The notes under the pieces are model-generated. The model was not told the origin of the DNA. It did not search any database and worked only from the letters and a program-made list of their open reading frames with translations. A stretch of 64,000 bases of DNA. It comes from Flavihumibacter sp. UBA7668 (GTDB lineage Bacteria > Bacteroidota > Bacteroidia > Chitinophagales > Chitinophagaceae). Shown here piece by piece: positions 35,542 through 44,946 of this stretch. Position 1 is the first letter of the stretch, and every line of letters starts with the position of its first letter. The stretch covers positions 815,804-879,803 of the forward strand of contig NZ_DLHM01000005.1 of the NCBI RefSeq assembly GCF_002483205.1, read 5' to 3'. The translations under genes and the position numbers were made by a program.

Positions 35542-35591
35542 TGTAAAGAATAATTTACAAAAAATACTATCTTTGTAAAGAATAATTTACA
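35542..35591 (+). promoter_or_regulatory. hipBA promoter with duplicated 18-bp palindromic operator
   Basis: Two identical copies of TGTAAAGAATAATTTACA (inverted repeat TGTAAA-N6-TTTACA) lie at 35542-35559 and 35574-35591, 32 bp apart start to start, about three helical turns. Between them 35568-35575 TATCTTTG matches the TAnnTTTG -7 element and overlaps the second operator. The second copy ends 2 bp before the hipB ATG. This is the expected site for HipB/HipBA autorepression. Confidence 0.8.
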
Positions 35592-35593
35592 TT

Positions 35594-35905
35594 ATGAATA
35601 ATAATAAATCAGGAATAGTACCAAGTGCCGGCAAAATTCTTACTGAAATTGGGGAAAATATCAAGCTGGCCCGTTTGCGCCGTAAACTAAGCGCAGAGCA
35701 GGTTGCTGAAAGAGCAAACATTAGCCGGCCAACCCTGCTTTCCATTGAAAAGGGCATGCCTGGAGTTGCTATAGGTTCTTATGCTCAGGTACTTTTTGTA
35801 TTGAACCTCGAAAAGGATTTATTGAAAGTGGCAGCAGATGATTTGCTCGGCAGAAAATTACAGGATGCGGAGCTTACGGTAAAAGAAAGGGCACCCAAAA
35901 AATGA
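35594..35905 (+). CDS. hipB: HipB-family antitoxin / XRE transcriptional regulator
   Basis: A 103-residue HTH protein. The helix-turn-helix spans about residues 22-75 (ENIKLARLRRKLSAEQVAER, then ISRPTLLSIEKG). It should bind the duplicated palindrome directly upstream and neutralise the HipA kinase encoded 7 bp downstream. The Lys-rich C-terminal tail (VKERAPKK) is short. The pairing and the spacing make the HipB call more secure than the sequence alone. Confidence 0.9.
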   Translation: MNNNKSGIVPSAGKILTEIGENIKLARLRRKLSAEQVAERANISRPTLLSIEKGMPGVAIGSYAQVLFVLNLEKDLLKVAADDLLGRKLQDAELTVKERAPKK

Positions 35906-35912
35906 AACAGCA

Positions 35913-37169
35913 ATGGCAGCAAACACGAAAAAGGAAATTCAGGTATTTGCACACTGGCTCGGTTTACATGAGCCATCCTTTATGGGTAAGTTGTCGGTAG
36001 CCCCGGCAAAAGGAAAGGAATCCTTTTCATTTGAATATGCGGATACCTGGTTAAAATCCGGGTTCTCTCAAATGATTGACCCTGATTTACAATTCTATTC
36101 CGGAGCATATTATCCAAGAGATGATAAACCCAACTTCGGTGTTTTTTTAGACTCCTGCCCAGACAGGTGGGGAAGAGTTCTTATGCAGCGCAGGGAAGCT
36201 GCCATAGCAAAACAGGAAGACAGAACAGCAAAAAAATTGTTAGAATCAGATTTTTTATTGGGAGTATATGACGGGCACAGAATGGGGGCATTGCGTTTTA
36301 AATTAGATTACAATGGTTCTTTCTTAAATGATAATAAAGAAATGGCAGCCCCACCCTGGACATCGTTAAGAGAACTGGAACAGGCAAGTTTAAAATTTGA
36401 AGAAGACGATACAGATGACCCGCAGTATTTAAAATGGCTGAGTATGTTAATGGCCCCGGGTTCTTCATTAGGCGGTTCCAGACCGAAAGCAAGTGTGATG
36501 GATGCACAACATAATTTATGGATTGCAAAATTTCCAAGTAGGAACGATGATAAAGATGTAGCTGCTTGGGAATTGGTAACAAATAAGTTGGCAATAACAG
36601 CAGGATTAAATGTAGCTGAAGGAAAGCTGTTACAGTTTAACAACAAGTACCACACCTACCTCACAAAACGTTTTGACAGAACAACAACTGGTGAACGGAT
36701 TCATTTTGCATCAGCAATGACGTTGCTTGGTCACATGGATGGAGAAGATGCTTCGAATGCAAGCTATCTTGAACTAATGGAATTTATTTCACGGCATGGT
36801 GCAGCGGTAGAAAAGGATTTACAAGAATTATGGCGAAGAATTGTATTTAGTATCTGCGTAAAAAATACAGACGACCACCTTCGTAATCACGGCTTTTTAC
36901 TCACTGATAAAGGATGGCTGCTTTCACCCGCTTACGACATTAACCCCAATGAATATGGTAAAGGATTAAATCTTACTATTACTGAGACAGATAATTCGCT
37001 GGATTTAAGTTTAGCGATGGAAGTGGCGGATTATTTTCGCCTATCTCCAGACAGGGCTTCACAAATAATAAAAGAAGTTACCGCTGTTATAAAAGATTGG
37101 AGGAAAGTTGCGGCTGCTTATAAAATTTCTAAAGCAGAACAAGAAAGGATGTCAGGAGCATTCATTTAA
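35913..37169 (+). CDS. hipA: HipA-family toxin serine/threonine kinase
   Basis: A 418-residue full-length HipA with N-terminal subdomain (about 1-110, GKLSVAPAKGKESFSFEY), the regulatory loop GSSLGGSRPK (183-192) containing the usual autophosphorylation serines, the ATP lysine region WIAKFPSRND (K206), the catalytic NTDDHLRNHG (Asp 320) and the metal-binding LSPAYDINP (Asp 342). It should phosphorylate a translation factor such as a tRNA synthetase and induce dormancy; the exact target is not readable. It forms a classic type II module with hipB. The same accessory region has a second, split HipA-like pair at 23612-25085. Confidence 0.92.
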   Translation: MAANTKKEIQVFAHWLGLHEPSFMGKLSVAPAKGKESFSFEYADTWLKSGFSQMIDPDLQFYSGAYYPRDDKPNFGVFLDSCPDRWGRVLMQRREAAIAKQEDRTAKKLLESDFLLGVYDGHRMGALRFKLDYNGSFLNDNKEMAAPPWTSLRELEQASLKFEEDDTDDPQYLKWLSMLMAPGSSLGGSRPKASVMDAQHNLWIAKFPSRNDDKDVAAWELVTNKLAITAGLNVAEGKLLQFNNKYHTYLTKRFDRTTTGERIHFASAMTLLGHMDGEDASNASYLELMEFISRHGAAVEKDLQELWRRIVFSICVKNTDDHLRNHGFLLTDKGWLLSPAYDINPNEYGKGLNLTITETDNSLDLSLAMEVADYFRLSPDRASQIIKEVTAVIKDWRKVAAAYKISKAEQERMSGAFI

Positions 37170-37464
37170 TTATTTTCGTAAAAATACCTCCCTGTTATGA
37201 AAGCATTAGAAATTGGCCAGTCTTCGGGGTCAGCACTACCATGTTCAGCCACATTTCAGCTATATATTCAGGGGTCTTTAAGCAGGAGTTAAAAGCCTTG
37301 TACACTGATTTCCGCGGGTCAGCAAAGTTTGATCCCCTTGAGAAGCAACTAGTTTTAGGCATACAGGGAGATGGGTTGGGGCCCGTTAACTCGAGGCGAT
37401 CACAAGAAAGTTTCCAATTGATGGTAACTTTAATCTAAAGGGTTAATCATTATTCGATGAATAA
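37170..37464. other. Spacer between hipA and the glycan locus
   Basis: 295 bp. A 65-codon frame at 37241-37438 has no recognisable family and no start context. The composition changes here from the AT-rich accessory region towards the more balanced glycan locus, so it may hold the island's right edge. No repeat matching the tRNA-Ser end was found. Confidence 0.3.
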
Positions 37465-39738
37465 TTGCAAAAAAAATCGCACCGGATGTTTAGAAGATTG
37501 GCTTGTTTGATCGCTTTATTGTTGGCATTCCAGTTTAGTAAGGCGCAATGGAATTTTTCAACGGATTATTTTAGTATTCATGTTAATAACAAGGGTTTTA
37601 TTACCAGTATGAAAAATCGTACGGTTAAACCGGCGCCTGAGTTTAGTCCGGCTGATAAACCATCTCCCTTACTGTTGATCTATGATGGTATCAAAAAAAA
37701 GTATTATCAACCCGTCAAAGCTTCTTATCATTCAGGAACGAAACAGTTTACGATTGCCTATGAAAATGGTTCGGTTGCGGTTATTTTAATCGAATCAAAA
37801 AAGAAGTATTTCCGGCTTAAATTGCTTTCCCTTACCCGGAAGGATGAAATTGAAGCCATTCAGTGGGGAGCATACGCAACCACTATTACCAACCTGATGG
37901 GGGAAATAATTGGAGTGGCCAGAGATACCAGTGCTGCTGTCAATTATGCTATTGGCTTATTGGCACTGGATGACAACACCCTGGGCGGATTAGCTACAAC
38001 GATTGGAGATGCTGCGCCGTTTCAGTACATTATTCATACCCCGGATGCCAAACGATTTCCATTACCCGATAGCTTACGAGAGGGGCAGGTATTCAGTTTG
38101 GGTGGAAATGGAATCAGTGATGTGGCATTTTATGCGCATAAGGAACCCTGGTATCGAATTCTATATGGCGATGCCGCGCAGGTGGATGAGAAAGGGCGGA
38201 TTTCCATCTCCTATCAATCCAGAGACAGATCCAAAGAACGGGAAGTGTTTTTTTCACTGATCCCGCATATGGATGCAAATATTCCCAATCATATTCAGGT
38301 TCAACCCTTACCTGGAGTAGATTATATTGGCTCCTCTGTAGCTTTTTATGGGGGTCCGGATAGTATTGCCCTAATAGATGTAATTCAAACAATCGTAAAA
38401 TCGGAAAAACTGCCCATGCCAACATTTAATGGAAAATGGGTAAAGGATCCATCCGGTTTTGTACCGGATGCCATGGCAGCCGGAAATTTGAATGACAGTA
38501 TTATTTCCTACACAGAGCGTCTTGGATTTAAGGCAATAAGTTTATATGACCAGGGCTTTTTACGTCCCGATAGAGGAAATGCAGGATTTATTGACGGAGC
38601 AGACTTTAGTAAGAAACCAATCCGGCGAACTTCAGGAAATTTATCTCATAAGGCATTTTCTGAATTGGCTGCAGCAAGAGGATTAATAATCGGTAGAACC
38701 ACTATTACTAATTCACTGGCGCCAGGAACACTGGATGCGAGTCCGGTTCCGAGTGATAGTTTGTGTTACCAGCAAAAAAGAGTACTTGCCAAATCCATCG
38801 GAGTAACGGATACCATTATTATAGTCGATGACCCAACTCACCTTGAAGAAATAGCCAGTTGGGAAGGACATTGTACCAACCTGAATATGATAAAAATCGG
38901 AAAGGAGTTGATTTATTACGTGGGGGTATCTGAAGAACCACCGTATCGGTTATTGAATGTTAAACGGGGTTATTGGAATACAAAACCGTCGCTTCATGTT
39001 GCCGGAGATACGGTTTATAAATTGCAGGTAACCGTCAATTATGGATACGATGGGTTGATCCCCAACATGCAACTGCAGGATAAGATTGGGGAATATTATG
39101 CGGAGGTGTGTAAGCAAAATGGTCTGGCTTATTATGATTTTGACGGACAGGAGTTTTTATTTAATAACGGTCACGGCTACTATTCAACCAAACGTTTTTT
39201 TAGAAAGATGTTTGAACGCGGTGCTTCCATCGGTGTTCCTTATATACGATTCACCGGTGCCACTTTATCAGAAGGTTCCTGGCATTATCAAAGCATCTGG
39301 AATGTAGGAGGTGGAAAGAATTTGTATGACGTCTCTACCCGGGAATGGGGCAGTGCAACCAGCCAGGGAAAAGATCTGCGGGATGTTTCCTATGCCAATT
39401 TTTTCCCTGTGGGTATGGGAGGGAATTTTGCCATCGGAGCCAACTCGGTGGTGGAAGAATACGAGCACATACAGGCAATTTCAGTCGGTGTAGGTACTAC
39501 TTACAGCCTGATTCTGAATCAGCAAGAAGTAGAAAAATGTCGGCAGAAAGAAGCCATTTTTTCAGCGATACGAACCTGGGAGAAAGCAAGGGCGACGGAT
39601 GTTTTTCCCAGGTGGTTGAAGAATCAGTTAGCGGATCCGAAAAGGAGTTGGAGACTTGAAGAGGGAAAGCAGGAAAATAGTTGGATACTATATGAGATGA
39701 TTAAGGGTCAAAAAACAAATCCTGTATATTTAAGATGA
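37465..39738 (+). CDS. Large secreted glycosidase-like protein of the glycan locus
   Basis: A 757-residue exported protein (signal peptide about 8-27, ending FSKAQ; ATG at 37486 would trim it by 7 residues). The N-terminal half is beta-rich (about 28-290), like the super-sandwich domains that precede glycoside hydrolase barrels. The second half has barrel-like segments, with LAYYDFDGQE around residue 550 offering an Asp pair of the kind used in alpha-galactosidase-type barrels. I cannot assign a GH family. It is convergent with the lyase gene at 40026-43586 and probably belongs to the same polysaccharide utilization locus. Confidence 0.82.
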   Translation: MQKKSHRMFRRLACLIALLLAFQFSKAQWNFSTDYFSIHVNNKGFITSMKNRTVKPAPEFSPADKPSPLLLIYDGIKKKYYQPVKASYHSGTKQFTIAYENGSVAVILIESKKKYFRLKLLSLTRKDEIEAIQWGAYATTITNLMGEIIGVARDTSAAVNYAIGLLALDDNTLGGLATTIGDAAPFQYIIHTPDAKRFPLPDSLREGQVFSLGGNGISDVAFYAHKEPWYRILYGDAAQVDEKGRISISYQSRDRSKEREVFFSLIPHMDANIPNHIQVQPLPGVDYIGSSVAFYGGPDSIALIDVIQTIVKSEKLPMPTFNGKWVKDPSGFVPDAMAAGNLNDSIISYTERLGFKAISLYDQGFLRPDRGNAGFIDGADFSKKPIRRTSGNLSHKAFSELAAARGLIIGRTTITNSLAPGTLDASPVPSDSLCYQQKRVLAKSIGVTDTIIIVDDPTHLEEIASWEGHCTNLNMIKIGKELIYYVGVSEEPPYRLLNVKRGYWNTKPSLHVAGDTVYKLQVTVNYGYDGLIPNMQLQDKIGEYYAEVCKQNGLAYYDFDGQEFLFNNGHGYYSTKRFFRKMFERGASIGVPYIRFTGATLSEGSWHYQSIWNVGGGKNLYDVSTREWGSATSQGKDLRDVSYANFFPVGMGGNFAIGANSVVEEYEHIQAISVGVGTTYSLILNQQEVEKCRQKEAIFSAIRTWEKARATDVFPRWLKNQLADPKRSWRLEEGKQENSWILYEMIKGQKTNPVYLR

Positions 39739-39778
39739 GTATCATTGCTTTTGGGGATAGTACTTTTAAATAACTACA

Positions 39779-40024
39779 ATTCTGAAATATCTGTTTGCCA
39801 TATGGTTTTTGCTATTAATCGATCAACCATCTCTTGCTCAACCTTACAGGAGTACGTTAGATTCCGGGTTGCATACAATCCGGCAATCCAATGTCGATAC
39901 GGTCATTTGTTATGTTCCTTTTCAGGGATACCTCTATGGATTGAATGACAGGAAATTTTATGTTGTTTACCCCTTTTATTTTATCTGGAAAAAAGGGAAT
40001 CCCAAACGCCAAGATGATAGTTGA
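39779..40024 (+). CDS. Possible small exported protein or gene remnant without ATG
   Basis: A frame opening after a stop at 39767 reads like a signal peptide (YLFAIWFLLLIDQPSLAQ) followed by about 50 polar residues (SNVDTVICYVPFQGYLYG) and a Lys-rich end. No ATG is available; the possible starts are ATT at 39779, CTG or TTG at 39809. It may be the remains of a secreted protein between two convergent glycan-locus genes, or chance. Confidence 0.25.
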   Translation: MLKYLFAIWFLLLIDQPSLAQPYRSTLDSGLHTIRQSNVDTVICYVPFQGYLYGLNDRKFYVVYPFYFIWKKGNPKRQDDS

Positions 40025-40025
40025 A

Positions 40026-43000
40026 TTATAATTCCTTTCCACTAAACACCACCTTAATTTTCCCCTTTTCTACATCCGTTAATCGTATCATCAATTTTCT
40101 AAACCCACTATTGGCACTGTTTGTCGTCAGGGGAAATGTTCTGTCGTTTAAATAGGTAGCCGCCCCTTCCGTAAATACTGCGTTTCCGGGTGTTTCCAGG
40201 TACACATATAGTTTTTTATCCTCCAGGCTCAATACCGCCAGTCTGCCTTCCTGTTCAATGGAAATGCTGGCCATGGTATGCATGCTCCACCAGAGCTCCG
40301 TGTTCTCTTTGGTTTCAATCGAATCAATTACCCAGGCCCTACCTGATAAACTGTCCAATCCTATTTCACGCGTATACTGCTTCGCATTTCGTGTATAACA
40401 ATCCGCTAGATCCAGTTTAAAACTGTGATCTGTTTGATGGATTAACCTGGCTACACCTTCGGGGTTTTGATCCGGCCGATGGTCGGGATGAATTACCAAA
40501 CAGTTCTTGCCTTCTGCCCGTAATCTGTAAAAATGCCATCTTGCCGGCTGCGTCGGTGTTTGCTCTGCCTCCCAATATGCAGGCTGCGCGCTCATGTTGA
40601 AATATCCCGGATATGTGTAATTATCCCTCCCCAAATTTCCAGTGGCCCACACTTTTCCCAGCACCTGTAATTCAAAACTGCCGGCATCCAAATGACCGTG
40701 ACTGGCATTGTTAGCTCCTCCATGCATAGCAATATACATCGACTCATGACTGGCGTTCTGCCTCAGCCCATACAAGTCTATTCCCCGTATAACGGTTTGT
40801 AAGGGTTGGTTTTTTTCGCTGCGCGCTTTCAGCCAGGCGGTTGTATAATAGATTAGATCAGGCCAATAAAACTGTCCGCCTTTTAATAAGTTGTTTACCT
40901 GCCATTGTCCCAATACCGTATCCTTGTACTGATGAGCAAACCAACTGAGTCCGGGTAATTGGCTGTTCTTAACAGGGTCATCCCCAATGCTTAAACTGGT
41001 TACCGGCCCACTGAACCTATAGGGAAACCATCCCGCCTTACTGAGTCCTTTAAAACTTTCATACCCCGTTGAACTACCCGTATATCGCTTGAATGCTTCC
41101 AGTGCCTGGGTGGTATACATCAATCCGTAATTCCAATACATCAGGCCTTCTTCACTTTGTCCGTCCGGGTCAAAGGAGTGCAAGTAATTTGGCAAGGCAT
41201 TCAGGGCGCGGGTTGCCAGCCAGGCTGAAAGCTCCGGAGCCCTGCTGTAATACTGCATGGCCGATACCAGCAAACCGCCATTGCAGATCCCATTCCAATT
41301 ATGCTCCGAATGATGCCACCAGGCACCTGCACTAATTTGTTGTTGAGCAGGCAACCATACCTTTTCCTTCAAGGCAGTAAACAATGTTTCTTCCTGCTGC
41401 CTGGTTAGATAACCTTTCAATCCATCCTGAACATAACTGACTACAAAAGCTGCAATGCCGGCATCGAGAAAATGTCTGTCGGCTCCCCAATCAGGAAAGC
41501 CGCACAATTCCTGCATCTGTTCCCAGGCTTTGCTCGCATATGCTTTATTGCCGCTGAGTTGATACAGCAGAATTAAAACAGGCGCTTCTGTTGCAAACTG
41601 ATGGATAGCCGGAATGCGTAATTGTGCAGCATCGAGGACATATCTTGATTTGGCTGCAGCAAGGGCCTTATCGGCCTGTGCTTTTAACACAGCATATCCT
41701 TTCATTAAAAAAGGGTCCTGCTTTTTCAATAGGCCTTGTATGCGTTTAATGGCAGCAGCATCATAATACAGGAAAGGTCCTTTCGTAGTTGGTTGGGCTT
41801 TTTTGAAATAAGTATGAATCGAAGTACTGCTCCAGGGTAATTCAATGATATCCCAGTTGCCGGAATAATAGGCTTTATCCAATTGCAGTACCAGCTCTTT
41901 GTTTTTCTCGCGGCTTGCTTTTTCCCGAAGATCACGGTATATGTAAAACTGCAGCCAATATCCATATTGATATTTTTCCTGGAGCGATTTGGGATTTTTG
42001 TAAAATGCATACCAACTGGTTGTTAGCTTCCATTTCTCCGCCAGTTGAACCACACGCATTGCATTTTGCCAGCTTTGCTCAGCAATCTTTCGAAAGAGCT
42101 CCTGTATGTCGGAATAACTCAGGTTAGAAGGATCAATTAATGGTTGTTGGTCAGAAAGTCCGAGCGCATGAAAGGATACGGAATCTTCAAATTGCTGATC
42201 ACCATCCAAATCATAGAATAGCTGATCAATAAATCCATTCTTGTCGGTGTCTTTGTAGAGTATGGTTGGGAAACGTTCGGGTTGGCCTTGCAGGCGACCT
42301 GGTTTCCAGCGATCATATAAGCCGCCAAATCCCTGGTGATAAAATCCCGTCTGGTCAATTCGCCAGACACCCCATTCAGCGCCAGCTAAATGGATGCGCT
42401 GGTCAAATCCTCCGATATACCAATGCCCCTTGCCAGATCCATCCAAATCAAACTCACCCCGATCTCCCGCCACATCTGCCTGTCCGTTGTGATCCAATCC
42501 GCCTTTTTCTCTTCCGGTAATAAAAAGATTTTTCGGATCATAAAACTCTACCCGTTCCCAGCGATTGCAATCATCATCCTCATCCATTACCAACCTGTAT
42601 TCCTGCCAGTCTCCTTTGTTGAAAATTAAATTCCAGGCACTATCCCGATTTGGATAAATGAGTTCCTCCAATTCCCGCCAACGATGATCATAAAACAAGG
42701 GCTCTTCTCCCGGAATTCCTTTTAACGAGTTGTACCGGTGTTTTTGATTGCGGTAATCAAAGCCTTTGCCTTTGTACAACATGCTCAAATCAAAATCAAA
42801 TTCATTGCCGGGTGCATTGTCATTATCCAAATCCCAGGTGAGGGCCGCATAATGAATTTTACCGGAGAATTGAACCTTCGTGCTGTCGGTAGGTAATAAA
42901 TCCGGACTGTCCACAAGCCGGATCGCCCATTCCGTATATCCATCTTTATCAGTGTCATAAAAGATGAAAGGATTTTCCCAGTTGTACCGGAGATCACGGA

Positions 43001-43586
43001 TACTAAAACTGGAAGCATGCATTTTCAAAAAACTGGTATTCCCACTATAGTCTTCAAAAAAGTTCGCATGTCCATTGTGTTCCCAGGCCTGCATCATTAT
43101 CTTATTCCAATCGATATGATGCAGGATGCCATCTTTGTCCTCATCAAATAGGTACATAAAATCAGCCTCCCAATCGTATACTGTTTTTCGTTTGGCAGCT
43201 CCATTGTTTACGATCAGCTGGATATCCGCTTTGCCATCCTTGTCTTCATCCATCCAGTCGAGACTTAGGTCAAATGGTCCGGCAAATATGCCGTCTTTAT
43301 TTTTATCTATCAACAGGCAATCACTGTCTGTATCCCCCTCCAGATCACCAGCCCGCATGTCATCATCATCGTCGATCCAGCATATGGAATATCCTCCTGT
43401 CAGCTCAGCTGTCAGCACATCCGGATCGCCATCTTTATCTAAATCATGCCATTTATGCTGACTGAGTGTCATTGCCGGTCTCCAGGGAATCAGTTGGGTC
43501 TTTTCATTCCAATAGCGTTGATTGTCCTGGCTGAATGCAGCACAGGCATACAGCACCAGGGCTGTTACAATACTGCATTTTTTCAT
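40026..43586 (-). CDS. Heparinase II/III-family polysaccharide lyase with EF-hand-like calcium motifs
   Basis: A 1186-residue secreted protein (signal peptide about 1-19). The N-terminal 330 residues hold repeated DxDxDG loops, for example DLDKDGD (48-54), DKNKDG (94-99), DEDKDG (113-118) and DEDKDG (148-153), suggesting Ca2+ binding or dockerin-like stabilisation. The middle is an alpha/alpha-toroid lyase domain (SEHNWNGICNGG, WNYGLMYTTQALEAF). The C-terminal beta-sheet domain has ASHGHLDAGSFELQVLG, the heparinase II/III catalytic-His region. It should cleave uronate-containing chains by beta-elimination. The start overlaps the upstream glycosidase-like gene by 4 bp. Confidence 0.9.
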   Translation of the reverse strand: MKKCSIVTALVLYACAAFSQDNQRYWNEKTQLIPWRPAMTLSQHKWHDLDKDGDPDVLTAELTGGYSICWIDDDDDMRAGDLEGDTDSDCLLIDKNKDGIFAGPFDLSLDWMDEDKDGKADIQLIVNNGAAKRKTVYDWEADFMYLFDEDKDGILHHIDWNKIMMQAWEHNGHANFFEDYSGNTSFLKMHASSFSIRDLRYNWENPFIFYDTDKDGYTEWAIRLVDSPDLLPTDSTKVQFSGKIHYAALTWDLDNDNAPGNEFDFDLSMLYKGKGFDYRNQKHRYNSLKGIPGEEPLFYDHRWRELEELIYPNRDSAWNLIFNKGDWQEYRLVMDEDDDCNRWERVEFYDPKNLFITGREKGGLDHNGQADVAGDRGEFDLDGSGKGHWYIGGFDQRIHLAGAEWGVWRIDQTGFYHQGFGGLYDRWKPGRLQGQPERFPTILYKDTDKNGFIDQLFYDLDGDQQFEDSVSFHALGLSDQQPLIDPSNLSYSDIQELFRKIAEQSWQNAMRVVQLAEKWKLTTSWYAFYKNPKSLQEKYQYGYWLQFYIYRDLREKASREKNKELVLQLDKAYYSGNWDIIELPWSSTSIHTYFKKAQPTTKGPFLYYDAAAIKRIQGLLKKQDPFLMKGYAVLKAQADKALAAAKSRYVLDAAQLRIPAIHQFATEAPVLILLYQLSGNKAYASKAWEQMQELCGFPDWGADRHFLDAGIAAFVVSYVQDGLKGYLTRQQEETLFTALKEKVWLPAQQQISAGAWWHHSEHNWNGICNGGLLVSAMQYYSRAPELSAWLATRALNALPNYLHSFDPDGQSEEGLMYWNYGLMYTTQALEAFKRYTGSSTGYESFKGLSKAGWFPYRFSGPVTSLSIGDDPVKNSQLPGLSWFAHQYKDTVLGQWQVNNLLKGGQFYWPDLIYYTTAWLKARSEKNQPLQTVIRGIDLYGLRQNASHESMYIAMHGGANNASHGHLDAGSFELQVLGKVWATGNLGRDNYTYPGYFNMSAQPAYWEAEQTPTQPARWHFYRLRAEGKNCLVIHPDHRPDQNPEGVARLIHQTDHSFKLDLADCYTRNAKQYTREIGLDSLSGRAWVIDSIETKENTELWWSMHTMASISIEQEGRLAVLSLEDKKLYVYLETPGNAVFTEGAATYLNDRTFPLTTNSANSGFRKLMIRLTDVEKGKIKVVFSGKEL

Positions 43587-44866
43587 TGGTTGCTAGAAGC
43601 GCTGGACATGGTATCCTGCAAGCGGTGTCCGGCATTGTTTAGAAGTACATCAAAATAATCTGCTGCGAAACTCATGGTGCCATCCGGACGAATCAACCAG
43701 AAACCGCGCATCTCATCGGTTTTACGCACATCATTCAGTTTGCGTAATGCTTCATCCTTGGGTTCATTGCAATAGAGTTCCCATTGAATCAGGTAGGGGA
43801 TATCGAGTGCCTGGCAAACCCCAATGTAGGCATCCCAGCGATCCACCACCGGTTCTCTTTCCGTTAGTCCTTCATAGCGCTGTTCCGGAATTCCGATTTC
43901 ACCCAGGAATACCTGGCGTTTGCCTTTCATGTAGCGGGTTGGTTTCATATTGGCCTGTAAATATTCCACGCCTTTGTAGAGTTTGAGTCCGGTTGCGTCC
44001 AATCCATCGTAGCAGGACCAGGATACCATATCAGTTTCTACCAGGGGCAGTACGGCATTGGCGATACCTGGTATGCCATCCATACAATCCATTACCTTAT
44101 TGGCTTCGATTGCATGGTATACCGTTGCTTTGGAATGCGGCACCGCTTTGCGGGCCCGATCTACGCCTCGTTGGCGGGCTTTGAACCATTTTGCCATAGC
44201 CTGGATGCGATCTAGTGAATCGGTGGGAACGAGCACGGTATAGCGGTCACCATCAACCGCCCGGATTAATTCGCCAGCTTTTCTTGACCACCTGGCAGCA
44301 TCTCCTGTACCACCGCGCATGATCCAGTCTCCTTCCCAATTGTGCAGGATAAAGGAAACCTTTCTGTCTTTGTAGGTTTGCAATAAATAGGAGGCAAGGG
44401 CGAAAACTTCTTCTTCTTCTGCTTTGGCGGAGCTATCCGTCGTTCTTACACCAGCACCATCCAGACTTAAGGCAAAGGTGGAAAAAGGGAGATCAAAAGT
44501 GGCTTTCCAATAAGGGTGTTGGGCCAATTCTTTCAGGCTGATACCTGGGTTGAGTTGCCAATCGGAATTGTAGGGATAGCCTCCCCCGTTTTTTCGGAAC
44601 CAGACTTTGAATACTCCGTATCCCATAGAGTCTAATTTTTTGGCACCTTCTATCAGGTAGGGCTCCTTACTGAAATAATATTTGCCGGCTACATGGGTGG
44701 CACCGAGCCGATCTTTGATATTGGCATCAATGGGGGCACCTCTTAAGGGCCTGTTACTATTTATTTTTTCCAGTATTCGTTCATCGGACAATTTTTGTTG
44801 TGCCAGCAATTGATTGGAAACGGCACTGATTGTCCATAGAAGTATACTGCAAACAATGTTTCGCAT
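43583..44866 (-). CDS. Putative secreted clan-A-type glycoside hydrolase
   Basis: A 427-residue exported protein (signal peptide about 1-22, ending LLAQ). It has TIM-barrel-like spacing of motifs: GYGVFKVWFRKNGG early, SFILHNWEGDW (about residue 172) offering an acid/base Glu, and QVFLGEIGIPEQ (about 315) resembling the nucleophile motif of clan GH-A enzymes. I cannot name the GH family. It lies between the DUF3823 gene (80 bp upstream) and the lyase gene, with which it shares a 4-bp ATGA overlap. It would act on fragments made by the lyase. Confidence 0.8.
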   Translation of the reverse strand: MRNIVCSILLWTISAVSNQLLAQQKLSDERILEKINSNRPLRGAPIDANIKDRLGATHVAGKYYFSKEPYLIEGAKKLDSMGYGVFKVWFRKNGGGYPYNSDWQLNPGISLKELAQHPYWKATFDLPFSTFALSLDGAGVRTTDSSAKAEEEEVFALASYLLQTYKDRKVSFILHNWEGDWIMRGGTGDAARWSRKAGELIRAVDGDRYTVLVPTDSLDRIQAMAKWFKARQRGVDRARKAVPHSKATVYHAIEANKVMDCMDGIPGIANAVLPLVETDMVSWSCYDGLDATGLKLYKGVEYLQANMKPTRYMKGKRQVFLGEIGIPEQRYEGLTEREPVVDRWDAYIGVCQALDIPYLIQWELYCNEPKDEALRKLNDVRKTDEMRGFWLIRPDGTMSFAADYFDVLLNNAGHRLQDTMSSASSNQ

Positions 44867-44946
44867 AAAAAATGATTTTATAGGAAAATACAGTGTCAGG
44901 CCGCCGGTTCAAGAACCGACGACCCAACGAACTGTCTGACCAAAAA

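Noticed and set aside
37241..37438. 65-codon frame as a gene or transposase remnant
   Set aside because: No recognisable motif, no inverted repeats around it, and no start context.
23138..37464. Attachment-site duplication of the tRNA-Ser 3' end
   Set aside because: No second copy of the T-arm/acceptor sequence was seen, and no integrase gene is present, so an att site is not reported.
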